From positions 310,001 through 374,000 of the forward strand of contig JACKEJ010000010.1 in NCBI GenBank assembly GCA_020633055.1: a stretch of DNA of 64,000 nt, in the 5' to 3' direction. Source of the DNA: Sandaracinaceae bacterium. GTDB lineage: Bacteria; Myxococcota_A; Polyangia; Polyangiales; Houyiibacteriaceae. The position numbers and the translations under genes were made by a program. How positions within the stretch are numbered: the first letter of the stretch is position 1; every line of letters starts with the position of its first letter. The notes below the pieces were generated by a model. It saw only the letters and a program-made list of their open reading frames with translations. It ran no database searches and had not been told where the DNA came from. Positions 17,747 to 26,265 of this stretch are shown here, piece by piece.

Positions 17747-18868
17747 CGCGCTGGGCGCTGGGGCCGCCTCGCCTGCGGCGGGGTGCGGTGCAGGGACGTT
17801 CGCCGTGGCCTCGCTCGGTGGTGCGGTCTCCGTCGCGGCCGACGCTGGCGCGGCCGCCGTGGCAGTGCTCCCAGCGGTCGCGTCCGTGATGGGCGCCGCG
17901 GGAACACCTCCATCCACCGGTGCGGGCCGCTCGGGCACGCGCAGCGCCGCGGGCGTCGCCGTCGCGCTGCCCATCATCCCGAGGACCCATACGCGCCCGG
18001 TGGGTTCGTGGTTGAAGAACAGGTGCCGGACGTCGAGGTCGTAGTGCAGGCGACGCGACTCGTCGTCGTGGGGCAACACCACGCGCGCGTAGCCGTACTG
18101 CATGACCGGACGCTCGACCGCCATGTAGAGCAGGGGCACCGGCTCGGGCGTGTCCAGCTCGTGCGCGACGACGCCCTCGACGACGCTGCTGCCCTCTGTC
18201 GTCTGGATGGTGATGGACGGGATGGCACCGTCGCTCTCGGTGCGCTGCAACAGCATCGCGGGCCCCGTGATGGGGAGCACCTCGTGCCCCTCGCGCGGCG
18301 TGGTGTTGGACGGATTGATGAACGACTGGCGCGGGGTCACGTGCTCGTCGATCCACAGGAAGAACTCGTACGGAGCCGACAAGGGCGGCAGCCCCAGGGC
18401 GACGGGCACATCCACACTGAACACGCCGCGCAGCGGCTCTCCGGTGGCCTCGTCCGCGAACACGTCACCCGCGAACGCTGGTGGCTCGCTGGTTGGCGAG
18501 AGGGGCGGACCGACGGGCGCTGCGTGGATGCGGAAGGCCTCCGTGTTGATCGCCACCAGATAGATGGCGTGCCGGGGGTCCTCGCCGTAGCGGGCGCGCA
18601 CCGCAGCCGGGAGGTTGTAGCGCCCCGAGAGCACCAGCGTGGGGCGCGAGTTACGCACGGCGAGCGTGAGCGCGAAGTCGAGCGGCGCGTCGCTCTCGGC
18701 GGGCGTGAACGCGTTGGGATCCGTCATGAACGTGGTGGTCACGCTCATCGGAGGCGGGCCCATGGGCTCTGGGGGGTGCGGCTCTCCCGAGCACCCTGAC
18801 CCCACGAACGCGAGCACGAGCAGCCCAGCGGCCAACAGACGGATGCGGCCGGCACGCGTCGCGCGCAT
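17738..18868 (-). CDS. Lipoprotein of unknown function with Ala/Pro-rich tail
   Basis: 376 residues from MRATRAGRIRLLAAG; a 52-residue upstream extension (to 19024) has no signal-like character and is left out. The signal has an Arg-rich start, a hydrophobic core (LLAAGLLVLAFVG) and lipobox VGSGC at about 23-27. The mature part is beta-rich up to ~310, then an Ala/Thr/Pro-rich tail of ~65 residues ends the protein. A trace of the pattern seen in periplasmic proteins with several Ig-like strands is visible, but no family is recognised. It is the last gene before the hairpin at 17721-17746, and it follows the truncated Calx-beta gene on the same strand. Confidence 0.68.
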   Translation of the reverse strand: MRATRAGRIRLLAAGLLVLAFVGSGCSGEPHPPEPMGPPPMSVTTTFMTDPNAFTPAESDAPLDFALTLAVRNSRPTLVLSGRYNLPAAVRARYGEDPRHAIYLVAINTEAFRIHAAPVGPPLSPTSEPPAFAGDVFADEATGEPLRGVFSVDVPVALGLPPLSAPYEFFLWIDEHVTPRQSFINPSNTTPREGHEVLPITGPAMLLQRTESDGAIPSITIQTTEGSSVVEGVVAHELDTPEPVPLLYMAVERPVMQYGYARVVLPHDDESRRLHYDLDVRHLFFNHEPTGRVWVLGMMGSATATPAALRVPERPAPVDGGVPAAPITDATAGSTATAAAPASAATETAPPSEATANVPAPHPAAGEAAPAPSAAP

Positions 18869-19035
18869 GGGCACGTGGCGCGGGGACTGCCCCGAAGCCA
18901 CGACGGAGGGCTCGGCCGCGCGGGCGGAGGACCGGTACGAGGGGAGGACGGGGAACGAGCGGAGCGTCACGACGCAGGAGACTACTTGATCCTGGCCGCG
19001 CGCCCCGCGAATTCCGAACACCATCGAGCGGACGC

Positions 19036-20877
19036 TCAGGGGTAGGTGATGCGCACCGAACCGTGCCCGGGCTCAGCCCCACCCGCCGTGAGCGTGATGC
19101 TGCTCGACCCCGTCGGGATGACGTAGCCGCTCCCGCCCCCGCCGCCACGGCAGTTTCCGCTGCCCGCGCCGCCCCACCAGCCGCCGCCGCCGCCGTAGCC
19201 TTCGCACCCGCAGCCAGAGGGCGCGCCGCCGACCCCGAAGGCGCCCGCCGTGACCGGGTTGTTGAACGAGATACAGGTCCCCGAGGGACCCGCCTCGGTC
19301 TGCGTCGCGCCCAAGCCGCCAGGGTTCGTGGCGTCCGCCCGCATGCCATCGCCCCCGGTGAGGCCGCCTCCGACGCCCCCGATCACGTGCTGGCTGGACC
19401 AGAACCCGGCGCCGCCACCGCCTCCCGCCACGACGATGCGATCGTTCAGGGTCATCCCACCGCGCCGGATGTCGCTACCGCCGCCGCCGCCCTGACCGCC
19501 CGTCTCGCCGTTGCCGCCACCGTTGAAGCCTCCCGTCGTGCCGTTGGGCTGCCCACCCACGAAGATGTAGAGCGTCTCGCCCGGGGTGACGGTGATGATG
19601 GCCTCGGTGCGTCCGCCAAAATTCGTGTTGTCGACCCAGTTGGCGCCGCCTTGGGCGCCGTTCACCTCCACCCGCAGCTGCGTGACGTTGGGCACGATGA
19701 ACGTCTGCATCGCCCCCGTGAACCCGAAGACCTGCGTCTCGATGTTCGTCAGCGTCAAGCTGTCAGGCGTGACGCCGTCGTACAGCGGGTCCGTGCTGGT
19801 CGTCGCCGAGAAGTCGATGGCGTACTCCACGCTGCCATCGGCTACGCCATCGTTCTGCCCGGTCACGGTCACGGTCACGGGGGTTTCCCAGTTCTCCGAC
19901 GTGAACGTGATGGAGGTGATGTCGAGCGACCCTTCGCTTGCGTCGTTGGAGTGGAACGCCACCGTGACGTCCGCCGTGGGCTCGGAGTCGAGCACCACCG
20001 TGAACGTTGCCGTGCCGCCCCCCTCGTTGGTGTCCCCGCTGATGTCGCTCACGCGAATGCCCGCCGAGTCGTCGTCTTCGTTGCTCAGGTCGATGTTGGC
20101 GATGGCGATCGGCGCGTAGATCGCGTCGCTGGACGTCACGGCGTCGAAGTCGATGCGGTAGGGCTGGTCGCCGTCCTGCACGTCGTCGTTCTCCCCGGTC
20201 ACGACGACCGTCTGCGGCATGTCCCACGTCGCGGAAGTGAACGTCAGCGTCGTCTGGTCGGGCGTCCCCTCGCCGCCGTCGGTCGTGTCGAACGTGATGG
20301 TCACGTCCGCGGTCGGCTCCGAGTTCAGCACCACGCTGAACGCCGCCGTGCCGCCCGCCTCGTCCGTGGTCGCGTCGGTCACGGAGACCACGATGTCCGC
20401 GCTGTCGTCATCCTCGTTCGACAGCGTCACGTCCGCAGGGGTGATGGCTGCGTAGTCCGCGTCGGTGCTGGTGGTTGCGGTGAACGCGATGGCGTAGGGC
20501 TGGTCCCCGTCCTGCACATCGTCATCCTGGCCCGTGACCACGACCGTCTGCAGGTCCCCGAAGTTGCCCGGGCTGAACGTCAGCGAGGTGACGTCCGTGG
20601 TGCCCTCGTCGCTCGCGGAGCTCGCGAAGTTCACGGTCACGTCCGCGCTGGGGACCGTGCGCAAGCGCACGCTGAACGTGGCGGTGCCGCCCGCCTCCGT
20701 GGTGTCGCCACTGATGGCGCTGACCTCGATGCCGATCATGTCGTCGTCCAGGTTCGTCAGCGAAACCGCCGCCGGAGTGAGCGCCGCGTAGACGCTGTCG
20801 TCGCTGGTGGTCGCCGAGAACACGACGTCGTAGGGCTGGTCGCCGTCGTCGAGGTCGTCGTTGACGCCCGTCACCAC
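19036..20877 (-). CDS. Calx-beta repeat surface protein with C-terminal Gly-rich domain, 5' end missing
   Basis: The visible protein has at least three complete repeats of ~107 residues with internal motifs GGTATFSV, PTADVT and DDVQDGDQPY, typical of Calx-beta domains, ending at ~395 of this frame. A Gly-rich C-terminal region follows (GGGGGSDIRRGG, GYGGGGGWWGG) and closes with SVRITYP, resembling the Gly-rich domain of some adhesins. The GTG at 20877 is inside a repeat: in-frame codons upstream still read ENWNAPQPIVVTG, and then at about 20905 the homology stops. No start, ribosome site or signal peptide exists further up, although the frame stays open past 21051. So the gene has lost its 5' part, or the start is not where homology predicts. 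Probably a secreted adhesin remnant. Confidence 0.7.
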   Translation of the reverse strand: MVTGVNDDLDDGDQPYDVVFSATTSDDSVYAALTPAAVSLTNLDDDMIGIEVSAISGDTTEAGGTATFSVRLRTVPSADVTVNFASSASDEGTTDVTSLTFSPGNFGDLQTVVVTGQDDDVQDGDQPYAIAFTATTSTDADYAAITPADVTLSNEDDDSADIVVSVTDATTDEAGGTAAFSVVLNSEPTADVTITFDTTDGGEGTPDQTTLTFTSATWDMPQTVVVTGENDDVQDGDQPYRIDFDAVTSSDAIYAPIAIANIDLSNEDDDSAGIRVSDISGDTNEGGGTATFTVVLDSEPTADVTVAFHSNDASEGSLDITSITFTSENWETPVTVTVTGQNDGVADGSVEYAIDFSATTSTDPLYDGVTPDSLTLTNIETQVFGFTGAMQTFIVPNVTQLRVEVNGAQGGANWVDNTNFGGRTEAIITVTPGETLYIFVGGQPNGTTGGFNGGGNGETGGQGGGGGSDIRRGGMTLNDRIVVAGGGGGAGFWSSQHVIGGVGGGLTGGDGMRADATNPGGLGATQTEAGPSGTCISFNNPVTAGAFGVGGAPSGCGCEGYGGGGGWWGGAGSGNCRGGGGGSGYVIPTGSSSITLTAGGAEPGHGSVRITYP

Positions 20878-21047
20878 GATCGGCTGGGGCGCGTTCCAGT
20901 TCTCGGGGGTCGCCTGGCGCGGAGAGCGCTTTGGGCGTAAAATTGAACTAGCACAAAAAACCGGGGCATGACGGCGTCTTTCGATACGTTTTTTTAGAAA
21001 CCAACCGCACCGATCGTTCCGTAGAGCGCTGCTAGACTCGGGCGCCC

Positions 21048-21986
21048 ATGACCCGAGAAGTGCTGGCCATCGTGTGGCGCGCCGTCGTCGCGCTCGTCGT
21101 CGCGGCCGCCCTCGTCGCGCTGGGTGTGCGCGGCGGCTCCTCCGGGGTCGCCGTGGCCGGACCCATCGTCGCCATGGGCGTCCTGTGGTTCTCGCTCCGC
21201 CGCCCGCTGCGCGCGTGGCGGGCGGCCCGAGCGCCGCTCGACCCGGAGGTGACGACCCTGCTCGAGCGGCATGTTCGTCACTTCGCTGGGCTGAGCGACG
21301 CGCAGCGCGACGCGTTCAGTCGCAGGGTGGCACGCCTGCTCGCGACCCTCGAGTTCGAGAGCGTGGACGGTGCCCGGGACACGCTGGAGCTGCGGGTCAT
21401 GGCCGTGGCTGGAGCCGCCCTGCTCTACGTGGGGCGCGACGACCTACAGCTCGACGAGACCCGCTCGGTGGTGTTCTACCCCGACGCCTTCTCGGAGGAC
21501 TACGACGTCGCGCACGACGCGCGCATCGCAGGGATGGTGCACCGTCAGGGGCCGGTGCTCTTCTCCGAGCGAGCCCTGCGAGATGGCTGGGACCGCTCGT
21601 CGGACGGCTACAACGTGTCGGTCCACGAGTGGGCGCATGTACTGGACCTCGAGGACGGCTTCGCCGACGGCATCCCGGGACTGGCCGCTGGGTCGCAAGC
21701 GGAGGAACAGGCGCTGCTCACCCACGAGCTGGCGCGGGCCCGCGGGGGCCGCTCCGTGCTGCGCGACTATGCCGGCACCAACCGCGCCGAGCTGTTCGCG
21801 GTGGCCACCGAGGTCTTCTTCGAGCGCCCCGCGCTCATGCGCAAGAGCCACTCCCAGCTCTACGACGTGCTCACTGCGTGGCTCCGGATCGATCCGGAGA
21901 CCTTGCTGGGCGAAGCGAACGCGGCGCCCCCGAGCCCATCCCGCGCACGGCGCAAGGGAGGCGCCAAGCGCGGGAGCAAGCGCTGA
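21048..21986 (+). CDS. M90-family (MtfA-like) zinc metallopeptidase with two N-terminal membrane segments
   Basis: 312 residues. Two hydrophobic stretches (about 8-27 and 33-50) precede a domain of the MtfA/peptidase M90 type. The zinc site is HEWAH at 193-197 in NVSVHEWAHVLDLEDG, and the conserved region TNRAELFAVATEVFFE (~244-259) should supply the third ligand. E. coli MtfA is a cytoplasmic aminopeptidase linked to Mlc regulation; this one is membrane anchored, so the partner may differ. The C-terminus is a basic Arg/Lys tail. Its ATG lies ~45 bp from an unusually AT-rich stretch (20935-21000) that may contain its promoter. Confidence 0.85.
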   Translation: MTREVLAIVWRAVVALVVAAALVALGVRGGSSGVAVAGPIVAMGVLWFSLRRPLRAWRAARAPLDPEVTTLLERHVRHFAGLSDAQRDAFSRRVARLLATLEFESVDGARDTLELRVMAVAGAALLYVGRDDLQLDETRSVVFYPDAFSEDYDVAHDARIAGMVHRQGPVLFSERALRDGWDRSSDGYNVSVHEWAHVLDLEDGFADGIPGLAAGSQAEEQALLTHELARARGGRSVLRDYAGTNRAELFAVATEVFFERPALMRKSHSQLYDVLTAWLRIDPETLLGEANAAPPSPSRARRKGGAKRGSKR

Positions 21987-22040
21987 GTCCGCGCGGGGGT
22001 TGCCGATGCGTCGCGGGCGGGCGACTGCTACAACGCGGCC

Positions 22041-23543
22041 GTGGCGAAATTCACGGCCGCGCTGAGAGCGCTCGGAATCCTGCTCGGGACCTGGGGCCTG
22101 CTGTTCATGGTGGGCGCCGTCGCGGGCGTGCTGCCGGCGCTGGATGGAGCGTTCGGTCGTACGGGTCGCGCCGCGCGCCCCGCGGCCGACGCGGGCGTGG
22201 ACGACCCCGCACAGCCGCCGAGCGAGCCAGACACCGGAGAGCCGAGCACGGACGGTTCCCCCGCCCCCAGCGAGTCCCCCGCCCCGCGACCCGTCGCGGG
22301 CGCCACGGACCCCACGCCCACGGACGGTACGTCTCCTGCGAGCGTTCCTGGCCGCGCCGGGACCCCGATCGCGCCCGCGGAAGACGCCGCGCCTGCCCTC
22401 GCCGAGCCGACGGCCCCTGCCCTGCGCCGCCACACCGTCTGCAGCGGGACCGACGCACCGCCCGTCGTGGACGTCGTCGACCCAGGGAACGTCGTGGTTG
22501 GCTGTGGGCCAGACATCGAGTGGCTCACGCGCTGGCCAGCCGGCGGCGACCAGCTCTATCGCACGCTGCGGGTCCACCGCGAGCCCGCGCAGCCGCGCGC
22601 GCGTGTGCGGGCCTCGGCCATCGCTCACGGGGACGTCGATGGCGATGGGCAGGTCGATCTGGTGCTCGGCTTCCTCGAACAGAACGCCGAAGGCAGCACC
22701 GTCGGCGGCGCGCTCTACCTGGTGCCCGCGTCGCCAGGCGGGGGGTTCGCCGAGCCGCAAGAGCTCGCGCCCATCCCCGTGACATCCATCGTCCTTTCGC
22801 ACGTCAACGACCACGAGGCACTCGACATCGTGGCGCTGCACCGCCCCGACGCGTTCGGCCGGCGCCCGTCCGAGGTCTGGGTCTTCGGAGGCGGGACATC
22901 GCCTGCGCGCACGGCGCGGCTCGACGCTGGCAACGCGGTGGCGCTCGCCGTGGCCGACCTCGATCGTGACGAGCACCAGGACATCGTCGCCGGCAAGGCC
23001 GCCGGCACCGCCCGGGTCTTCTTCGGGGATGGCACGGGGCGCTTCGAGCGGCAGGCCGAGGTGCGCGAAGCGCCTGCGACCGAGCTGCTGTCGTTCGATC
23101 TCGACGACGACGGGGGCGTAGACGTGCTGGCTCTCGCCGAGCAGACGCGGCTCATTCGTGCAGCGCGGGCCGAGAGCTTGGTCAGCATCCCGCTCGACGT
23201 GGCCCCGGGGCTCCACAGCGCGACCGCCGTCGACCTGGACGGCGATGGCGTCCGGGACCTGCTGGGCGTGGCGGGTGACGGACTCGTTTCGCACCGGAGC
23301 ATGCGTGGGACGGCCCTGGCGCCCGCCGCGCTGGTGGACCTCCCGCTCCACGCCGGCACCCCACGCATGGTTTGGGCGCTGCGCTCGTCCGACGGGCTCG
23401 GGGTCGTGGTGCTCACGCGCCTCCCTGGCGACGCGGAGCCGTTCACGCTCGTGCTGATGACCAGCCTCGAGAGCGTCAACGTGCAGGCGACGCCCACGCC
23501 CGTCACGGACGCGCCGCTGACGCTGCGCTTCGACGTGCACTGA
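22041..23543 (+). CDS. Membrane-anchored FG-GAP/VCBS repeat protein
   Basis: 500 residues from a GTG start. A hydrophobic N-terminus (about 8-32) serves as uncleaved anchor or signal peptide. Residues ~35-130 are a Pro/Ala/Asp-rich linker. From ~195 on, at least four calcium-binding FG-GAP-like loops are seen: GDVDGDGQVDLVLG, ADLDRDEHQDIVAG, FDLDDDGGVDVLAL and VDLDGDGVRDLLGV, which build an integrin-alpha-like propeller. Two cysteines (CSGTD near 134, VGCGPD near 155) may be disulfide linked. Probably periplasmic or surface exposed; binding partner unknown. It follows the M90 peptidase by 54 bp and may share its transcript. Confidence 0.75.
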   Translation: MAKFTAALRALGILLGTWGLLFMVGAVAGVLPALDGAFGRTGRAARPAADAGVDDPAQPPSEPDTGEPSTDGSPAPSESPAPRPVAGATDPTPTDGTSPASVPGRAGTPIAPAEDAAPALAEPTAPALRRHTVCSGTDAPPVVDVVDPGNVVVGCGPDIEWLTRWPAGGDQLYRTLRVHREPAQPRARVRASAIAHGDVDGDGQVDLVLGFLEQNAEGSTVGGALYLVPASPGGGFAEPQELAPIPVTSIVLSHVNDHEALDIVALHRPDAFGRRPSEVWVFGGGTSPARTARLDAGNAVALAVADLDRDEHQDIVAGKAAGTARVFFGDGTGRFERQAEVREAPATELLSFDLDDDGGVDVLALAEQTRLIRAARAESLVSIPLDVAPGLHSATAVDLDGDGVRDLLGVAGDGLVSHRSMRGTALAPAALVDLPLHAGTPRMVWALRSSDGLGVVVLTRLPGDAEPFTLVLMTSLESVNVQATPTPVTDAPLTLRFDVH

Positions 23544-23561
23544 GCGCACGTCGGAGCGGGC

Positions 23562-24068
23562 TCACGATCCACACAGGGGGTCGTTGCCGCAGCGGTCCAG
23601 CTCGAGGGCGGGGCGCATGCGCGTGCTGGGCGTGATGCCACCGTTGTCGGCGGCGGGGCGCTGGCGCGCCCGAGGCCGAGCTGCGACGGGCTCGGGGTCG
23701 GCCACCACCTCGGGCGTCGGCGCCGCGGCCACCGTCTCGGGCTCGGCGTGGACGAGGACCTCGCGGGTGACCTCCACCTCCACCACCCGCACCGCAGGCG
23801 GGCGCGTCGCGGCGAAGACGACCATGGACAAAAAGAACAGGAACGAGAAGCCCGCGAAGATCCAGCCACCTGGACCGTGCCCGGAGCGCGCCGGCGGGGG
23901 GGTGCTCCCGGTGGCGCTACGTGCGTGCAGCAGCGAGCGCTCCGCTTGAACCATGGCCAGCTGGCTGCGCAAGGCGGCGATGCGCTGGTCGGCGGCGCTG
24001 GCAGCCTCCGAGGGGGTGCGGTCGTGGGTGGTCGTCGGGGCGTCGGGGGCGTGGCGGGTGTCGGTCAT
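23562..24068 (-). CDS. Small single-span membrane protein, probable target of the sigma-54 promoter
   Basis: 168 residues from MTDTRHAPDAP, preceded by AAGGAGA at a good distance; the longer frame to 24167 runs through the promoter and is rejected. Residues 25-50 form a helix (ADQRIAALRSQLAMVQAERS), a membrane segment spans 68-88 (GGWIFAGFSFLFFLSMVVFA), and the C-terminal ~80 residues are Pro/Ala/Glu-rich with a terminal Cys pair (C160, C166). Topology is probably N-in/C-out. A -24/-12 promoter at 24098-24113 places the transcript start ~20 bases before the ATG. No family recognised. Its position directly after the sigma-54 activator gene suggests it is the effector of that system. Confidence 0.7.
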   Translation of the reverse strand: MTDTRHAPDAPTTTHDRTPSEAASAADQRIAALRSQLAMVQAERSLLHARSATGSTPPPARSGHGPGGWIFAGFSFLFFLSMVVFAATRPPAVRVVEVEVTREVLVHAEPETVAAAPTPEVVADPEPVAARPRARQRPAADNGGITPSTRMRPALELDRCGNDPLCGS

Positions 24069-24097
24069 GGGCTCTGTCTCCTTCTGACGGGAGATAG

Positions 24098-24113
24098 AGC
24101 AGGACCTGTGCCA
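24098..24113 (-). promoter_or_regulatory. Sigma-54 (-24/-12) promoter
   Basis: Read on the minus strand the site is TGGCACAGGTCCTGCT: TGGCAC at -24 and TGCT at -12, with the GG and GC doublets 12 bases apart, exactly as in the RpoN consensus (TGGCACG-N4-TTGCW). The predicted start is near 24087, leaving ~19 bases that contain AAGGAGA before the ATG at 24068. A sigma-54 activator gene ends 84 bp upstream. Confidence 0.75.
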
Positions 24114-24140
24114 CCCGTTTTCGTGAGTAATTTCAGAGAG

Positions 24141-24191
24141 CAGACCGCCCAGAAATCTGTCTGTCACATATTCAATCTACGAATCATAGAT
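24141..24191 (-). promoter_or_regulatory. Candidate upstream activator sites for the sigma-54 promoter
   Basis: Two inverted repeats lie 28-78 bp upstream of the -24 element: CAGAC (24141-24145) with GTCTG (24159-24163), overlapping CAGA-AA-TCTG (24150-24159), and ATCTA (24175-24179) with TAGAT (24187-24191). They fall in the only AT-rich stretch nearby. Binding by the neighbouring activator is an inference from position. Confidence 0.3.
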
Positions 24192-24196
24192 GAGCG

Positions 24197-25888
24197 TCAG
24201 TCGCGCACGCGCAGCCCGAGCTGGTTGAAACGCAGCTGCACGCGCCGCGCGTTGTCGCTCGGCTCCCCCCTCAGCAGGCGCCGCGCCATCGCTTCGAAGT
24301 CTCCCCCTGTCTCGGCGAACAAGCGCTCATACAGCGCGCGCTCGAGGTCGCGTGCGACATCACGCGGCTGGTCCCGAGGCACGAGCTCCGGCCATCCCAC
24401 CACGTCCGCCCCCGTGGGCCCCCTGACTGGAGCCGAAGGAACCCAGCTGGCGGCGAGCAGCTCGTCCACCAGTCGCTCTGGGATCGGCACGATGCGCGCC
24501 TCACCGGCGGCCGCACGCCCCGCATCGGCGGCCGTCAGGGCGTCCGAGAGGGACAAGAGGCACGCGTTCGACACCAGCAAACGCAGCTCCCGTACATTGC
24601 CTGGGAACGCGTGGCGCATGAGGGCCGCGAGCGATCGGTCACTGAACGCAAAGCTCAATTGCCCAGCGTGCGTGTCCGCCGCAGAGCCCGGCAGACGCGC
24701 TGTGGCGCGCAGTCCGGGAGGGAGCGCCGCGGCCCGCAAGTACGCCGCCAGCAGCGCGGCGTCGGCCTCGGCGAACGTCTCCTCGACGGTGCGCGCGAGC
24801 AGCGCGGGCAAGTCCTCGCGGCGCTCGCGCAGCGGTGGCACCACCAGGCCCGCCGCAGGGTTGAGGCGCGCATAGAGGTCGGCCCGGAACCGACCGCGCC
24901 GGACCGCGTCCCGCAGGTTCGTGTTAGTCGCGGCGAGCACCTTCACGTCGACGGGGCGCGCCTGGTGCTCCCCCAGCCGCGTGACCTGGCGCTCCTGCAG
25001 CACCATCAGGAGCATCCGCTGCACCTCGAGCGAGAGGTTGCCGATCTCGTCGAGCAGCAGCGTGCCCCCGTGCGCGGCCTCGAAGCGCCCAGCGCGATCC
25101 ACTGCGCCACTGAAGGCGCCTCGCGCGCTCCCGAACAGCTCGGCGCCTACCAACCCTTCGGGGAGCGCGCTGACGTCCACGGTGACGAAGGGACCGGCGC
25201 GCCCGCTCGCGGCGTGCACCACCTGTCGCGCGAGCGCGCTCTTGCCCGTGCCCGGCTCGCCCGTGATGAGTACCGGTAGAGACGTCCGCGCCAGGGTCAT
25301 AGCGTCGCGACGTAGACGCGCCATGGCGGGCGAGACGCCGAACTCGTAGTCCGAGCCGAAGCTGGGTGCGTCTCGGCGAGCGAGGACGCGCTCCACCAGC
25401 AGACCGAGCGCGCGCGCGTCGAAGCCGTCGGCGCCCGCCAGGACGACGTACTCGTCGGCGGCGGCGTCGGCGCCACGCAAGCGCAACTCCTCCGTCGACG
25501 TCATCAAGATGACCGGTAGCGCGGGACGCAGCGCGCGGATGCGCGCGAGGATGGCGAGGCCCTGCAGCGCACGCCGGCGCGAAAGGCTGGGCGTGGGCAC
25601 CCCGGCCTCGTCGTTCGCCACCAAGCGCTCCTCGGGGAGCTCGAAGTGCATGTCCAACAGCACCACGTCCAGGTCCCGGTGGCGCGAAAGGGCCTGCTCG
25701 GTCTCGCCCCAGTCGTGGGCGTGGGTGAGCGTGCAGCCCGGCCGACGCGCGCAGGTCCAGCAGGGGCCCGCCAGCTCGCAGCGCGTCGCGTAGCGATAGT
25801 CGCGCAGCAGCGCATGAGCGAGCTCCACGTAGCGCTCCCCGTCGTCCACGAGCAGGACCTTCGGAGGTCGGCGCGGCTCGACGCTCAC
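24197..25888 (-). CDS. Sigma-54-dependent response regulator with a four-cysteine insert in the receiver
   Basis: 563 residues from the GTG in a GTGA overlap with the preceding gene. The receiver-like domain (about 8-170) has DD at 15-16 and a phospho-acceptor candidate Asp79 (VVLLDMHF). Between them lies an insert with C37-x5-C43-x2-C46-x5-C52 and two His (56, 58). The AAA+ domain has Walker A GEPGTGKS (210-217), the sigma-54 contact loop as GAFSGA (257-262; usually GAFTGA) and Walker B TLLLDE (276-281). The C-terminus resembles a Fis-type helix-turn-helix (FAETGGDFEAMARRLL). An NtrC-family activator, probably acting on the promoter at 24098-24113. The longer open frame to 26677 is rejected. 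Confidence 0.88.
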   Translation of the reverse strand: MSVEPRRPPKVLLVDDGERYVELAHALLRDYRYATRCELAGPCWTCARRPGCTLTHAHDWGETEQALSRHRDLDVVLLDMHFELPEERLVANDEAGVPTPSLSRRRALQGLAILARIRALRPALPVILMTSTEELRLRGADAAADEYVVLAGADGFDARALGLLVERVLARRDAPSFGSDYEFGVSPAMARLRRDAMTLARTSLPVLITGEPGTGKSALARQVVHAASGRAGPFVTVDVSALPEGLVGAELFGSARGAFSGAVDRAGRFEAAHGGTLLLDEIGNLSLEVQRMLLMVLQERQVTRLGEHQARPVDVKVLAATNTNLRDAVRRGRFRADLYARLNPAAGLVVPPLRERREDLPALLARTVEETFAEADAALLAAYLRAAALPPGLRATARLPGSAADTHAGQLSFAFSDRSLAALMRHAFPGNVRELRLLVSNACLLSLSDALTAADAGRAAAGEARIVPIPERLVDELLAASWVPSAPVRGPTGADVVGWPELVPRDQPRDVARDLERALYERLFAETGGDFEAMARRLLRGEPSDNARRVQLRFNQLGLRVRD

Positions 25889-26265
25889 GCGTCGGCCTCC
25901 TGCGCGCGTACGAATGCGCGGCACGCGTCGTCCACGACGAGCGCCAAGCGGCAGGCCTCCGACACCGCGTCCGCATGATGGGCACGCACCCGCGGCTCGA
26001 GCGCCATCAGCGCCTCGAGGGCGACGCGGATGCCGGGCGGCACGTCCGCCTCCGAGACCTGCGAAGCCGAGACGCGCGCCTCGTACACGGCCAACGCCGT
26101 GTGGGTACCGTCGGTCCTGAAGAGGTCCGCCACGAGCATGTCCAGCAGCACGGGTGGAGGATCTTCGGGTGGGAGGTTGCGGGCGGCGCGCGTGACGTAC
26201 TTGCCGACGTCGTGGCGCAACGTGAGCGCGAGCTCGGTCAGACGGGAGCGCGCGTCGGCGCTCAT
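25885..26265 (-). CDS. Small helical protein with an H-box-like motif, possible phosphotransfer protein
   Basis: 126 residues from MSADARSRL; its ATG overlaps the stop of the upstream receiver gene (ATGA) and its stop overlaps the GTG of the downstream activator (GTGA). It is predicted all-helical, with no signal or membrane segment. The N-terminal motif LTLRHDVGKYVTRAARNL (His18) resembles the H-box of histidine kinases and the LRHELLKH motif around His236 in the kinase of the same operon. This suggests a DHp or HPt-like phosphotransfer domain between the receivers, but that is inference from a short motif. Family not recognised. Confidence 0.6.
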   Translation of the reverse strand: MSADARSRLTELALTLRHDVGKYVTRAARNLPPEDPPPVLLDMLVADLFRTDGTHTALAVYEARVSASQVSEADVPPGIRVALEALMALEPRVRAHHADAVSEACRLALVVDDACRAFVRAQEADA

